From positions 1 through 55,781 of the IMG/VR virus record IMGVR_UViG_3300037847_002600: a stretch of 55,781 nucleotides of DNA. One strand, given 5' to 3'. A model generated the notes under the pieces. That model was not told the origin of the DNA. It worked only from the letters and a program-made list of their open reading frames with translations, and made no database searches. Positions within the stretch are counted from its first letter, which is position 1. Each line of letters starts with the position of its first letter. This document shows positions 30,915 to 40,262 of this stretch, piece after piece. Position numbers and translations under genes: made by a program. This stretch comes from a virus.

Positions 30915-31724
30915 TCACACCTTGCATTGAATAGGGATGGCGCTCAAGGTTGCTTTACCTATAACGATGAAGCCGCCGTCGGACAAGAAGAAGCCGGGGT
31001 CGAGCGCGGCAGGGAAAAACTTTACCGAGCTGACTTGAAGCTTAATCTTGTTGATAGGAGCGTCATACTGCAAGTCTTCTCGTCGTATAACGGTTCGGAT
31101 AGCTACGTCTTTGAAGGAATCGTCGTCCGTATCAAACGTACAGACGTGGGACACTGCCCCGGCGAAGTTGAAAGTGGTGTTCTCTAGTTCGGAGATCGCC
31201 AAGCCGGGGGAGATGGTTCGGTTAGACTTTTCAATGTTATCATCAGTTATGCCAGAACCGACAGGCTCTACTGTAATCGAAAAGGTAACTTGGATAGCAT
31301 CTTCGATGGCGAAGTGCCCGAGTGTTGAAGGGGGCACGGTAAGTTTCTCCCCCTCTGAGTTCAGGAACCGTATTACCTGAATGTTGGCGAGTACCAAAAT
31401 CGCATTGACGCCTTGATCGGGGTCCGAGAAGTCTATCGGGGTAACAAAGTCGATAACTGGCTGCGGTAACAGTCCGCCTGCTGTTGTATGTGTTGCTGGA
31501 GGCACCCGCGCATCAGTACTCAAGCTACGGGTCAAAATCTCAGCCGCTGGACCGGCTCCCGCAGCACCGATTGGCGTGGGCACGTGCTCCGTTCGCAACG
31601 CTCCGAGGGCGAACTCCTCACGAGTCAACGCGTTGAGGGTGTCCGTAACAACAGTCGTACGTTGGTTCAAGACCGAAGCTACATACGGGGTACCGTCTTC
31701 GAGGTATTCAAACTTGATACTCAT
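30915..31724 (-). CDS. Putative tail/virion structural protein (269 aa)
   Basis: A beta-rich protein of the late cluster, placed between two related proteins. It starts with MSIKFEYLEDGTPYVASV and has a helix TDTLNALTREEFALGAL (about 28-44) followed by extended strands with many Thr, Val and Ile. It has no Cys pairs and no hydrolase motif. The start overlaps the upstream stop by one base. It is likely a tail appendage or connector protein, judged only by location and composition. Confidence 0.6.
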   Translation of the reverse strand: MSIKFEYLEDGTPYVASVLNQRTTVVTDTLNALTREEFALGALRTEHVPTPIGAAGAGPAAEILTRSLSTDARVPPATHTTAGGLLPQPVIDFVTPIDFSDPDQGVNAILVLANIQVIRFLNSEGEKLTVPPSTLGHFAIEDAIQVTFSITVEPVGSGITDDNIEKSNRTISPGLAISELENTTFNFAGAVSHVCTFDTDDDSFKDVAIRTVIRREDLQYDAPINKIKLQVSSVKFFPAALDPGFFLSDGGFIVIGKATLSAIPIQCKV

Positions 31725-32497
31725 TATCTAGTCAACTCCAACGCAAAAAGTTCACGCGACGAAATGGCTGCTACGTTTTTACCTATTCCGTTAGAGGACA
31801 GGATGTTCTGTACGGCTACGTTTACGGTGTGTTGGCCCGGTTCGAGATCGACCACTGTGTCTAAGACGATTGCGTTGACTGCACCCTGCACACCGCCGCC
31901 TCCCTTAGGATAAATCTTTATGCCAGCAGCGGTAGTGTCGCTAACATTACTCTCGTCGTTGTAGAAGTCATTGGTCGGGTCTCCGCTGCCAACCAGCGAC
32001 TCACTTAGTACCGAGCCGTCCAGTTGCAGCGCAAGGTTGAAGCCGAAGCCCTTGCGGTCCCTGTAGTGGTCTAAGATACCTCCCGCTGGAAACGGAGGAC
32101 TGTCCCGGTCAGCACCTACAGGGTGGTTGTGCAGAGTAAACGACGCACATAACCACGTAGGTCCTCCACGCGAGGTAAACGTCAGGGTTAGTCCGTCGGC
32201 GGAGAATGTCTGGTACGACGGGGTCGCCCGAATACGTACCCAGTTTGTAGGTAGTGACGCCCCCAGCTCAACGGTGTTGGTGCCGCTGTTTACGTCCTTG
32301 AAGCTGTAATATAAGCGCAAGGCGTAGCCGGGGGCGAGAGACGGACGTTCAACGATAAACCCGTCGCGGGCCGAGAAGTTGTGTTCATTTAGGTAACCAT
32401 TGGCCTCGTCTACCACGCTTAGGTAGTTCTCATTGACTGCGATGTTATCAACCACGTACTCTGCGGCGATAGGGTTTGGTGGGTATTTCCATGCCAT
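31724..32497 (-). CDS. Putative tail/virion structural protein (257 aa)
   Basis: Starts at the ATG at 32497 (MAWKYPPNPIAAEYVVDN) behind AGGAGGTACG; the frame upstream to 32575 overlaps the tail gene and is rejected. The N-terminal NENYLSVVDEANGYLNEHN motif is of a kind I recall from podovirus-type structural proteins. The rest is beta-rich with ENTVEL-like strands and a GGGGVQGAVNAIVLDTVVDLE region. I infer a tail or head appendage protein. The neighbours on both sides are of similar size and composition. Confidence 0.65.
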   Translation of the reverse strand: MAWKYPPNPIAAEYVVDNIAVNENYLSVVDEANGYLNEHNFSARDGFIVERPSLAPGYALRLYYSFKDVNSGTNTVELGASLPTNWVRIRATPSYQTFSADGLTLTFTSRGGPTWLCASFTLHNHPVGADRDSPPFPAGGILDHYRDRKGFGFNLALQLDGSVLSESLVGSGDPTNDFYNDESNVSDTTAAGIKIYPKGGGGVQGAVNAIVLDTVVDLEPGQHTVNVAVQNILSSNGIGKNVAAISSRELFALELTR

Positions 32498-32505
32498 CGT
32501 ACCTC

Positions 32506-34830
32506 CTAAGGCGGTGTCATCGCGCCGCCGCGATCTCGTGGGGCCACCACAAACTCTAGCCCGACGAACTCCCACAGACCTTCGCCGCTGATACGAAGCT
32601 TAAAGGTCTCGTTAGACGGTACGTAGATCTGCGCACGCGTCCAGTATGGACGACGATCAACAAACAACGCGTCGGGTGTGTCAAGAGGTGTCTTATCAAA
32701 GAACGTAGGCACGTCTTCGCTAGAGTAACGACGCGCTGTGGTAGTCTCGACAGTAGGGCTGCGCCAGTCTCGGAGTACCTCGATCTTCAGATTGGACGTG
32801 GTCGTCTCACGCAACCACAGGTTCACGACGTGCGCTGTCGTACGTATCTTAGACACCTGCCCCTGAATCCAGTTCGTCTCGATGACCGCTGTTCTGCGGT
32901 CTGCGAACTTCGTCAGTACGCCATCCTGACGGTTGCCACTGTGGTCAAGGACAAACACGCCGTTATGAAACTCATCATCCGTAACTTTGCCTGCGACGAC
33001 CATGTAGTTTCGGTGATCTCGCGTCGTACATACCGCCTGAGCTTCAACATCTGTACGTGTACGCCACCCTGTACCATCAAAGATGTAGCAGAGGTTGTTT
33101 GTTACCGAACCGTCTACGGACACCCAGCAGCGGTACTCTCGGGTCCGAACATCGTAAGCTGCAACTGCTTGTTGTCTACGTCCGGAGGTTAGTCGTCGGA
33201 GCTGCTTACGGATGCTTTCGGATAGGTACCGTACTTGGGAACCGTCATAGCTGTAGAAGCCGTCGTCGTTGAGCCACACAACAGTACCGTCTGCTAACGC
33301 CTTGATGGAACTAGGAGCGGAACAGCCGATTTCGGAAGACACGGGTGCGGACTGAAAGCTCTTACCGTCTTCAGAAGGAACGATGATAAACATACTCTTC
33401 CGTGTAAAGGCAAGGAGGCCCCGGTTGACGGCTTTGAGCCCTGTGATCTCGCCGCCAGCAGGATCAGGTGCGAAGTCCTCGCCCGCTGCGAACGTGCCCC
33501 ACCGGCCCACCAAAGAGGGCCTGAGCATGCTTGGGTCGTTCCTAAAGTTGCCGACCCACAGGCGTCCCATGGCGACTTCGCATATACGAAACGCAGGTAC
33601 TGGGTCGATCTCGCGTGCTTTAGCTGACAGGTACACGTCTGAGATGTTGTCGGGGTAGAACGAGGTCACGTTATCCGGTAGCGTTGCGAAAGCCGAAGCT
33701 ACGCCGGTGGCGTCTTGGGGAAGCGAGAAGTAGTCCGCCGAACCAGAGTTAAGTAGGTCTTTTGTACGGTACAGGATGCGGCCTCGGGTATGCTTCGGAC
33801 CCGATGGGATGTTAGTCCAACCGATTTGTTTGTGCATACGCGTAGCGGATACTAGGTCTACCTTGCCGTTATCGTTGTTTTTCGGGATGGCCGAGGGCTG
33901 AAAGTCAAACGTCACCGATGCCGAGGGTTCAGAGATAGCGGACAGGTTACCGAAGTGATCGACAAACTGGACACGGCAGCGATACTCACCGGGGTTGAGC
34001 CAACCTGTGTCGGCGGACTCGTTTTTAAGGTCTTCATCACCGTCGGTGTCTAGCTCAAACGCGGTAGCGTCAAACGTCAAAGGAGTAACCGTGCCCACGT
34101 GGCACTGACCGAAGCCTGCGGTCATACCAGAGCGGTAGTAGTTGCGTCCCGGATCGAAGTTGTTGTACCCGTACTTGGTACCGTCATGGGAGTAGGCCCT
34201 GTCGTTGATACCGCCACCATCAGACTCTAGCTTGTCCTGAGAGCTAGCGGGCCCCATACCTTGCGGTGCACCGGGCTTTTGTCGGAAGCCCAGAGGGCAG
34301 ATCTGTTTGCCGTCGTAGAAGTAACTACGGTAGTCTTGTGCGACGATAACAACCCCGTTGCCTGTCGCCACAAACTGCGTCGGAAACTGAGGTTGCGTCG
34401 TGTCCTTAAGGTCGCCACGTATGCCGATGCCTTCGGCGGGAGCAGAAATCAACTTACGCCAGTTGCGATCCCAGCCCGTGAACTCCCACAGCTCGTTGCC
34501 AGTGTGCAACAGTAGGATGTCACGGGCCCCGTTCTCGACAGTACAGTGGAAAATACCATGCATGTTCGCTTGATAGAGGATCGAAACACCAACACCACCT
34601 GCTGGTCGGTCGTCCGACGGAGGCCTACCATACGTGTCTAGGGTCAATCCATCAGAACCAGTCTTGTCGGCGTCAACCAGTGCCGCAGGGCCCACGACGG
34701 AACGCAGAGTACCTTCTTCCATAGGAACAAGGTTCTCGATCTTCTGGGCAACCTCGTTAGGCAAGATCAAGTTGCCCGCTTGGGCGCGTAGTATGTATGG
34801 CCCTAGGGTTTTCGATCCTGCCTTATTCAT
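32506..34830 (-). CDS. Tail tubular protein B / nozzle-like
   Basis: A 774-aa protein with beta-propeller-like repeats: YQANMHGIFHC, DILLLHTGNELWEF, LLAFTRKSMFIIV, VWLNDDGFYSYDG and YMVVAGKV, separated by about 40-60 residues. This is the usual look of podovirus tail nozzle proteins (T7 gp12, P22 gp10 type). It lies downstream of the tail-tube A-like gene, in the conventional order. It forms the tail extension in the assembled virion. The stop is followed within ten bases by the next start. The assignment is by plan and synteny. Confidence 0.78.
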   Translation of the reverse strand: MNKAGSKTLGPYILRAQAGNLILPNEVAQKIENLVPMEEGTLRSVVGPAALVDADKTGSDGLTLDTYGRPPSDDRPAGGVGVSILYQANMHGIFHCTVENGARDILLLHTGNELWEFTGWDRNWRKLISAPAEGIGIRGDLKDTTQPQFPTQFVATGNGVVIVAQDYRSYFYDGKQICPLGFRQKPGAPQGMGPASSQDKLESDGGGINDRAYSHDGTKYGYNNFDPGRNYYRSGMTAGFGQCHVGTVTPLTFDATAFELDTDGDEDLKNESADTGWLNPGEYRCRVQFVDHFGNLSAISEPSASVTFDFQPSAIPKNNDNGKVDLVSATRMHKQIGWTNIPSGPKHTRGRILYRTKDLLNSGSADYFSLPQDATGVASAFATLPDNVTSFYPDNISDVYLSAKAREIDPVPAFRICEVAMGRLWVGNFRNDPSMLRPSLVGRWGTFAAGEDFAPDPAGGEITGLKAVNRGLLAFTRKSMFIIVPSEDGKSFQSAPVSSEIGCSAPSSIKALADGTVVWLNDDGFYSYDGSQVRYLSESIRKQLRRLTSGRRQQAVAAYDVRTREYRCWVSVDGSVTNNLCYIFDGTGWRTRTDVEAQAVCTTRDHRNYMVVAGKVTDDEFHNGVFVLDHSGNRQDGVLTKFADRRTAVIETNWIQGQVSKIRTTAHVVNLWLRETTTSNLKIEVLRDWRSPTVETTTARRYSSEDVPTFFDKTPLDTPDALFVDRRPYWTRAQIYVPSNETFKLRISGEGLWEFVGLEFVVAPRDRGGAMTPP

Positions 34831-34832
34831 GG

Positions 34833-35075
34833 TTACGCCTTCTTCTTAGGACGCCCCACGTTAGGAGAGGCGGGACGCCCGATCAACTTAAACTGTGCCC
34901 ACCGGTCGGTGTCTGCAAGGACATGTTCCTCGGCAACTCCGCAAAAGCGAATAACGCCACGCTTCGTGCCGTTTAGTATAGTAACCGCTAACAGCACACC
35001 TTGCAGCGTGCGTCCTGCACTATCCTGAGTCTCGTATACACCACCACAGATCATAGGTGTGTTCTCTCTTGCCAT
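34833..35075 (-). CDS. Hypothetical small protein between tail genes (80 aa)
   Basis: An 80-aa protein with a beta-barrel-like core (GRTLQGVLLAVTILNGTKRGVIRF) and a basic Pro/Lys tail ending GRPKKKA. GGGAGACG precedes the ATG. It sits between the two tail-tube genes, where small assembly or accessory proteins are common. I cannot name a family. Confidence 0.65.
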   Translation of the reverse strand: MARENTPMICGGVYETQDSAGRTLQGVLLAVTILNGTKRGVIRFCGVAEEHVLADTDRWAQFKLIGRPASPNVGRPKKKA

Positions 35076-35084
35076 AACGTCTCC

Positions 35085-36842
35085 CTAGTTTGACGAGTTT
35101 GTGTACCATTTACGGTAGCTGTTACGCCGACGAACTGTACTCGTCGCCCGTGTCATACGACGTAACACAGGAACAGCGGGAGGTCGAAGGTCACCGTATC
35201 TTTTTGATAAGGTGAGAAGAGCTTCTCTGTACTTCTGAGTACACATTATGCTTTGCTGGGATTGACCTAGGTTTTCGTAAAACAGCGCCATCGCTTTCTC
35301 AAGCAAAACATTCATGGCTTCGGCGTGGAGTACCGGATTATCTGCGTCATCTACAAGAGGTTGCGGACGTGTCACGCAACGGATGTCCGTATGATACGCC
35401 TTGTCGGGCTTGGGGTAGAACTGTGCTGTCTGGTACCCGTTAATGGTATGCAGCCGCCGACTGTAGTCAGGCAGAAACGTGCCATTATCATAGAAGATAC
35501 CGTCGTTTAACGTATCGACTCTCATCTCTGCAAGGAGGTAAAACGCACTGTCTGTATCTAGCTGTGACTTATCCAGCCCCGTTGCAAGGTTAGGTGTATT
35601 ACCATACTCTTCCCACTTCGTAGCGATACGTCGGCGGTAGATACGGACATAGATACCACTTTGGTTGGCAGAGTGTCGAGTATACGTGGTTCCGCCTCGG
35701 GTAATCTTCATCATGTACCCAAGAGCGTACGTGATGTTAGGGAGCGAGACACGTATCGCTCCGTAGGGGGCAGCTCCGGTAGCACTTTGTTCCGCCGAGT
35801 ACGTCGTTGAAGCCGAGGCAGAGGCAGGAGACGGTGGCGACTCAAACCTAGGCTCCCTGTATCTGTTACGTGAGGCGTTGGCCCCTACCGTAGTTGAAGG
35901 CGGTGTAGAGGGGAATGTCTCTGTCGAGGTGTTCAAGAACTCGTTCGCAGTACCATCCCATTGTCCTAGCCCCGGTGCTTGCAAAGAGAGGTCCCGCTTA
36001 CCCCAAGTATATGTCACCTTGTACTCAAAGGTGCCCGGAGGTTCGGGGCCTTCCCAAGCAGCAACCCAACCTTCGTTCCCCGCAGCAGGGTGTGCCGTAG
36101 CTACTGGGGCGACACTAGGGCCTCGGAGGCTGACATGTTGTCGTCGGAACAGACACCTAGGTTGGCCTGATGCTACTTGGCTATCAGGTCCATCCAATAG
36201 AAGCTCTTCAGCTTCTTGCTGACCGTAGATGTCTAGAGGGAAGCTGCTTGCCTCGTCTCGCAGACGCACAGATCGGACCTGTACGATATTGTCAGGGAGA
36301 GCATACGCTTCGGTAAAGATGCGGTACTTGAACTTAGCGCCACCAGAGAACTTGGCGTCAGTCGCAGGCGTAGGCCGCACTACTGTGAAGTAAAAATAAC
36401 CATTAGGGGCGTCTAACCAAACAGATCTGATTTGATGCCTGTGAATCGTCCCATCATCCTCGATGATGTCGATCATACGACCGTCCCATCCGCGTGAATA
36501 GTCCCACAAGGTGAACTTGTCGGGGAGGGCTTGCTGTACTGCAAGAGAGTACGTCGTTCGCCACGTCCATGCATCCGCAGATACACCAGCAGGCAAGGTG
36601 TGATTACCTACCAACTGCACCTTATCAAAGACGCCGTTGTCAGGGTCACCTGCCTTGCTTTTAACGTCTGGTTCAGTGACTAGCTGAACCTTAGACTCAA
36701 AGAAGAGAAACGGGGCCTCCAAGGCCAACGTGTTGTAGGCCCGGTTGATGAAGCCGTTGACGCGGGTGATCGCTTCAGGCGAACTATTCGGTGAATAGTC
36801 CGCCTGAGCGAACATCGCATCCCGAATCTCTTTGAGATTCAT
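35085..36842 (-). CDS. Tail tubular protein A / adaptor-like (extended)
   Basis: A 585-aa protein whose N-terminus (MNLKEIRDAMFAQADYSP, then VNGFINRAYNTLALEAPFLFFE) is typical of podovirus head-tail adaptor or tail tubular A proteins. The C-terminal part returns to this fold (LEKAMALFYENLGQ, about 510-525). The middle holds an insertion of fibronectin-like or Ser/Thr-rich sequence (about 265-345, SASASTTYSAEQS), making it much longer than T7 gp11. It connects portal and nozzle in the virion. The position after the capsid genes is standard. Confidence 0.75.
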   Translation of the reverse strand: MNLKEIRDAMFAQADYSPNSSPEAITRVNGFINRAYNTLALEAPFLFFESKVQLVTEPDVKSKAGDPDNGVFDKVQLVGNHTLPAGVSADAWTWRTTYSLAVQQALPDKFTLWDYSRGWDGRMIDIIEDDGTIHRHQIRSVWLDAPNGYFYFTVVRPTPATDAKFSGGAKFKYRIFTEAYALPDNIVQVRSVRLRDEASSFPLDIYGQQEAEELLLDGPDSQVASGQPRCLFRRQHVSLRGPSVAPVATAHPAAGNEGWVAAWEGPEPPGTFEYKVTYTWGKRDLSLQAPGLGQWDGTANEFLNTSTETFPSTPPSTTVGANASRNRYREPRFESPPSPASASASTTYSAEQSATGAAPYGAIRVSLPNITYALGYMMKITRGGTTYTRHSANQSGIYVRIYRRRIATKWEEYGNTPNLATGLDKSQLDTDSAFYLLAEMRVDTLNDGIFYDNGTFLPDYSRRLHTINGYQTAQFYPKPDKAYHTDIRCVTRPQPLVDDADNPVLHAEAMNVLLEKAMALFYENLGQSQQSIMCTQKYREALLTLSKRYGDLRPPAVPVLRRMTRATSTVRRRNSYRKWYTNSSN

Positions 36843-36845
36843 CTA

Positions 36846-37343
36846 TTAGCTACCAGTACCGCAAAGCACCATGCCGGTTCCGTAGAACGGGCCTGCGCCG
36901 CCGATCTGTGCAGGAGCTGTGAGCATGTAGCCCAAGTTGCCTGCGACATCAGCCTCGTTAGCGAGGTTATTGATAATCGCCACGCCGTTAGCTGCGGTCT
37001 TGATTTGGTCAGCCGCACCGGGGCTAGCCGCGCTGGTGCTCAAGATCACCGGGCAGTAACCACGAGCGATCACGAACCCGTACGACCCGTTAGCAATATC
37101 GCTTTGCGCTACGCCGTAGACCTTCACGGCCTCCAAGTTAGCTCCAGCTTCGTCTACCACATAGGGGGCGGTAGTAGCTTGTGCCACCAACGCTCCTTTA
37201 GAGATAGCACCGTTTGCTTTGACATAGACCCATGTCTGAAGACCGTTGTCTCCGTCAGGTACGGTGAGGCGGAAGCCCAAGGGGGCTTGCTGCGTAGTAG
37301 TAACGGTATCTTTAGTGATACCTGCTGCTGTAAATCCAGACAT
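36846..37343 (-). CDS. Putative capsid decoration protein (165 aa)
   Basis: A beta-rich, Gly/Ala-rich protein immediately downstream of the major capsid gene, the usual site of decoration or stabilising proteins. Segments such as ISKGALVAQATT and NGSYGFVIARGYCPVIL, followed by SAASPGAADQI, match the plan of the 152-aa protein at 20231-20689. It has no catalytic motif. GGAGG is present upstream of the start. Confidence 0.65.
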   Translation of the reverse strand: MSGFTAAGITKDTVTTTQQAPLGFRLTVPDGDNGLQTWVYVKANGAISKGALVAQATTAPYVVDEAGANLEAVKVYGVAQSDIANGSYGFVIARGYCPVILSTSAASPGAADQIKTAANGVAIINNLANEADVAGNLGYMLTAPAQIGGAGPFYGTGMVLCGTGS

Positions 37344-37353
37344 GATCCCTCCT

Positions 37354-38481
37354 TTAAGGTGTGCCTGCGCCGGTGACGACGAAGTTAGAACGAAGTTGCG
37401 TACAGTGCATGCCCATCATGAGCACCAACTCGTAGCGGTAAATGTCCTGATCCGGAATACGGAACGGACCGCGAACTGCGAAGTCGCCCTTGGTCTCACG
37501 GCTTGCGTCGTGTCCGAGGGTGAAGAGGTGCCATGTCGGGGTCTTGAACCCGTAGATGATACCGTCAGCGCCATTGCCCTGTGCAGTGTTGCCTGTGGTG
37601 TTACCACCAACAGTGTACGCAGCAGACGCAATGTCAATCGCATCGTCGAGGAAGAAGTCGGCTTCCAAGAACTTGACGCCTTGACGAACCAGAGGCGGTG
37701 CCTTGTCGCCTTCAACCTTGACCACGCGGACTTGATCGTCCAAGTCGTCGATGTAGTTGAGGTACGAGGACTCATCACCGATCATCAAGTCAACAGGACC
37801 GGAGGTCTTGCCCTGACGTGAAGCAGCGAAGTAAGCCTTACGCATTTGGCTACGACCGTTGACAGCAAACGAAGAGATGTCCTCGTACTGGTTACCCCAG
37901 CCTGTGATAGCAGCAGCACCGCCACCGTTACAGAGCAGGTTGTGAACCGTGTTGTCTTGATCGGCGAGTGCCAAAGCGGACAGGAAGCCGTCACGGGTAG
38001 TACCGTCGGGCGAGAAGGAACGGTTACCGTTCAGGGTGCAGAATGCCTCGACACCGTCGCCGGTGATTGCCGAGTCGCCTGTACCAAGCTGACGGGAGAT
38101 CCGCTCGTGGAAGTCGGACAGAGCCAACTCTGGGTAGTGCTGAAGGATACGAGCGAGGTCCATCTCGCCGTTTGCTTCTGCAAGGTCTTTGCCGGGAACG
38201 TCAAACGCGTAGATGAGGCGAGGTGCTACGACCTTACCACGGTGTGCGTTTTGTGAACGACCGCCTGCGATGATCTCGGTGCCCGTCTGGACGTGGGTAA
38301 TCGTACCCGGTCCGTCTGTAACAACCGCGAACTCGCGCTCAGGCCCTTTGAGGCTTGCGCTGTCAAGGTTACCGTTAATCAAGATCTTTTCCATAAGAGG
38401 ATGGAACTTGACGAACAACTCACTGTACGACGGCATCAACTCATTGAGTGCAGTCGCCAGAACGTCTGGTGAAATGGCCAT
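37354..38481 (-). CDS. Major capsid protein
   Basis: A 375-aa protein following the scaffold gene with a one-base stop/start overlap. The order is an N-terminal arm, a beta-rich P-domain region around residues 60-110, and a C-terminal region with LVRQGVKFLEADFF and FRIPDQDIYRYELVLMMGM, fitting an HK97-like fold. Size, position between scaffold and decoration genes, and GGAGG upstream support the call. It forms the icosahedral shell. No protease domain is fused. Confidence 0.8.
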   Translation of the reverse strand: MAISPDVLATALNELMPSYSELFVKFHPLMEKILINGNLDSASLKGPEREFAVVTDGPGTITHVQTGTEIIAGGRSQNAHRGKVVAPRLIYAFDVPGKDLAEANGEMDLARILQHYPELALSDFHERISRQLGTGDSAITGDGVEAFCTLNGNRSFSPDGTTRDGFLSALALADQDNTVHNLLCNGGGAAAITGWGNQYEDISSFAVNGRSQMRKAYFAASRQGKTSGPVDLMIGDESSYLNYIDDLDDQVRVVKVEGDKAPPLVRQGVKFLEADFFLDDAIDIASAAYTVGGNTTGNTAQGNGADGIIYGFKTPTWHLFTLGHDASRETKGDFAVRGPFRIPDQDIYRYELVLMMGMHCTQLRSNFVVTGAGTP

Positions 38482-39350
38482 TAGGCCCTCCTAGTTTTCT
38501 TAGGTGTTAGTGCTCTACGCGCTGCTAAAGTACGAAAATCACGCAGCGACATTGCTCCCGTATCCGGAGCAAGCGGAGCCTGCTCTGGTGGACGAGCTGG
38601 GGTCGTCGCCCCTGCCGTAATCTGCGCCCCCGGACGAGGCTTTGCGGGTCGGCTCTTCGCCCCCTCAGCAAGACGAAGCGCGTAGGTTTCTGGAACCCCG
38701 TTTGACTTCGCCTCACGTGCTACTGCGAGAGCCGACTTAGGCAGGCGCGAGGCTACCGCTGCCGACTCCACAGACCAACCGTCTTCAAGCAACGCCGTAA
38801 AACGCTCTTTGAGTTCCCCATCCTCAAAGAGTTGAGGGTTGGCTTCCCTGAACGCGTTAGCGTACTGGTTGGCTTCATCCTCGATTGCTTGATTTACTAT
38901 CTTCTGATAATCTTTGTACTCGGTTTGCAGGGCGTTGAACTCCTGCTCACGAGTATTGTACTTGGTTTCCCAGTCAGCTATCTCTGTCTGGTACTTAGCC
39001 AAGCGGGGGTCTTCTTTGCCCCCCATGAGAGCTTCGTAGATCTCTTTGTTACGGTCGAGATCGTTGTTTAGCTCTTCCATCTTCTTACTGTAAAACGAGC
39101 CGATACGCTCGCCCCATGGCTGAAGTTGATCCGGAAACGACTCGTGTTTACCGTCCCATGTGTCCCAGCCGAACTCATCCGCAGAGGGAAAAGAGACGGG
39201 GGCCTCGGCTTCTGGCTGAGGATCTGGTTCGGCAGTTAGGGAGGACTCCACCTCGACAGACGCATCCGCTGCGGGCGCGGCCTCTACAGGCGCGGCTTCC
39301 ACAGTTTCAACGGTCTCAGGGGCCCCCGCCTCAAGAGCTTCTTCACTCAT
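38481..39350 (-). CDS. Capsid scaffolding protein
   Basis: A 289-aa acidic protein starting at the ATG at 39350 (MSEEALEAGAP) with GGGAGAG before it. It has a Glu/Pro/Ala-rich N-terminus, a long coiled-coil middle (about 85-170: FYSKKMEELNNDLDRN, then EFNALQTEYKDYQKIV) and a basic C-terminal tail rich in Pro, Arg and Lys. This is the usual scaffold plan, in which the basic end binds coat protein. It lies directly upstream of the major capsid gene. Confidence 0.78.
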   Translation of the reverse strand: MSEEALEAGAPETVETVEAAPVEAAPAADASVEVESSLTAEPDPQPEAEAPVSFPSADEFGWDTWDGKHESFPDQLQPWGERIGSFYSKKMEELNNDLDRNKEIYEALMGGKEDPRLAKYQTEIADWETKYNTREQEFNALQTEYKDYQKIVNQAIEDEANQYANAFREANPQLFEDGELKERFTALLEDGWSVESAAVASRLPKSALAVAREAKSNGVPETYALRLAEGAKSRPAKPRPGAQITAGATTPARPPEQAPLAPDTGAMSLRDFRTLAARRALTPKKTRRA

Positions 39351-39690
39351 CTTCACTCTCCCTTTTCTTTTTGTCATCGGCCAAGGCGAACTTTGCTACC
39401 TTGATCCGCATCTTGCCCCGTCCTTTAGGGCTCAAATCGTTGCCTTCGGTCATAGGGGGCGGCAACATCCCCATAAGCTCGTCCATCTCGCCCATCGCTT
39501 CGGTGGCTTCAGCCTCGTCCATCTCTTCGACCGCACCGTCCACAGGTCCCATGTCTTCTGGAGCTTCGTCCATCATAGGCTCTTTCATCACAAGGTCATA
39601 CCCTGTAGTGTCGAGGATGGCACGTAACTCCATCTCGGTCTGAGGTGGGTTGTCTTGCAGTTGAGTCAATAGGTCATTCATGGCAGGCAT
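39343..39690 (-). CDS. Acidic Met-rich head-associated protein (115 aa)
   Basis: A protein with an extremely acidic, Met-rich middle (AVEEMDEAEATEAMGEMDELMGML) and a basic C-terminal KRES tail. AAGGAGGCCC precedes the ATG. It overlaps the scaffold start by eight bases, so it is probably co-translated. It may be an assembly or scaffold-like accessory. Homology is not recognised. Confidence 0.65.
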   Translation of the reverse strand: MPAMNDLLTQLQDNPPQTEMELRAILDTTGYDLVMKEPMMDEAPEDMGPVDGAVEEMDEAEATEAMGEMDELMGMLPPPMTEGNDLSPKGRGKMRIKVAKFALADDKKKRESEDE

Positions 39691-39711
39691 AAGGGCCTCC
39701 TTACAAGCTGA

Positions 39712-40128
39712 TTAGTAAACATAAATATTCTTGTCAAGTTTACCAGACTGTTTAGCTTTCTCTTTCTTACGCCGTTTCTTCTTATCTTCGAGGTCACGGT
39801 AGCCCATGCGGCGCGCTGTGGCCTCGGCCTTCTCGGCAGCGGCGTCCCTATGCTTCCTCCAAGCTGCGGAATCAGCCGATAGGATTTCGCAGTCTGGATT
39901 CTTGCGTTGGTACTCACGCCAGTCGGACCCGTTTTCAAATGTCTTGCCGACTTGCTTAACGACTAGAGGTTTTGAAGGCATGGGCCCGATGAGGGCGACC
40001 TCGCTGATGACCGTTTCCAGCTTCGCATTACACTCCGGGCACGTTGTCTTGCCGTGCTGTGCGAGCGGTACAAAGATGTCATTGAAGTACCCGCATCCGG
40101 CGGGGCACCTGAAATCATACATAGGCAT
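39712..40128 (-). CDS. FmdB-like zinc-ribbon protein with basic tail (138 aa)
   Basis: Residues 1-50 form an FmdB-type ribbon: MPMYDFRCPAGC, then TTCPECNAKLETVI. The remainder is a charged helical extension (about 85-138) ending in a Lys-rich stretch (KKKRRKKEKAKQSGKL). The ribbon is related to the early protein at 8089-8298, but here it is fused to a long basic tail and placed among head genes. A DNA-binding or assembly role is possible. The start overlaps the stop of the 44-aa gene. Confidence 0.75.
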   Translation of the reverse strand: MPMYDFRCPAGCGYFNDIFVPLAQHGKTTCPECNAKLETVISEVALIGPMPSKPLVVKQVGKTFENGSDWREYQRKNPDCEILSADSAAWRKHRDAAAEKAEATARRMGYRDLEDKKKRRKKEKAKQSGKLDKNIYVY

Positions 40129-40262
40129 CAGTACTTTCCCTTTTTCTTGCGCTTCGTCATGTTGATCCCTTGAGCAACAGCTTGCTTGCGCGGTTTGCCC
40201 TCCTTAAGGAGCTTCTTGATCTTGTCGCTAACACGTTCGTCTGATGACTTGTACTTAGCCAT
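40128..40262 (-). CDS. Small basic protein (44 aa)
   Basis: A short gene bounded by overlaps: its ATG overlaps the preceding TAA (TAATG) and its stop overlaps the FmdB start. The peptide is basic and helical, with DKIKKLLKEGKPRKQAVAQG reminiscent of the (K)G-x-(P)-x-KQAVA-type small DUF6496-like proteins, and ends MTKRKKKGKY. The overlaps support translation. Nucleic-acid binding is plausible, but the function is unknown. Confidence 0.6.
   Translation of the reverse strand: MAKYKSSDERVSDKIKKLLKEGKPRKQAVAQGINMTKRKKKGKY

Noticed and set aside
39116-39643. Plus-strand frame of 175 codons
   Set aside because: Antisense to the scaffold and the 115-aa acidic gene; Ser/Pro-rich antisense composition.
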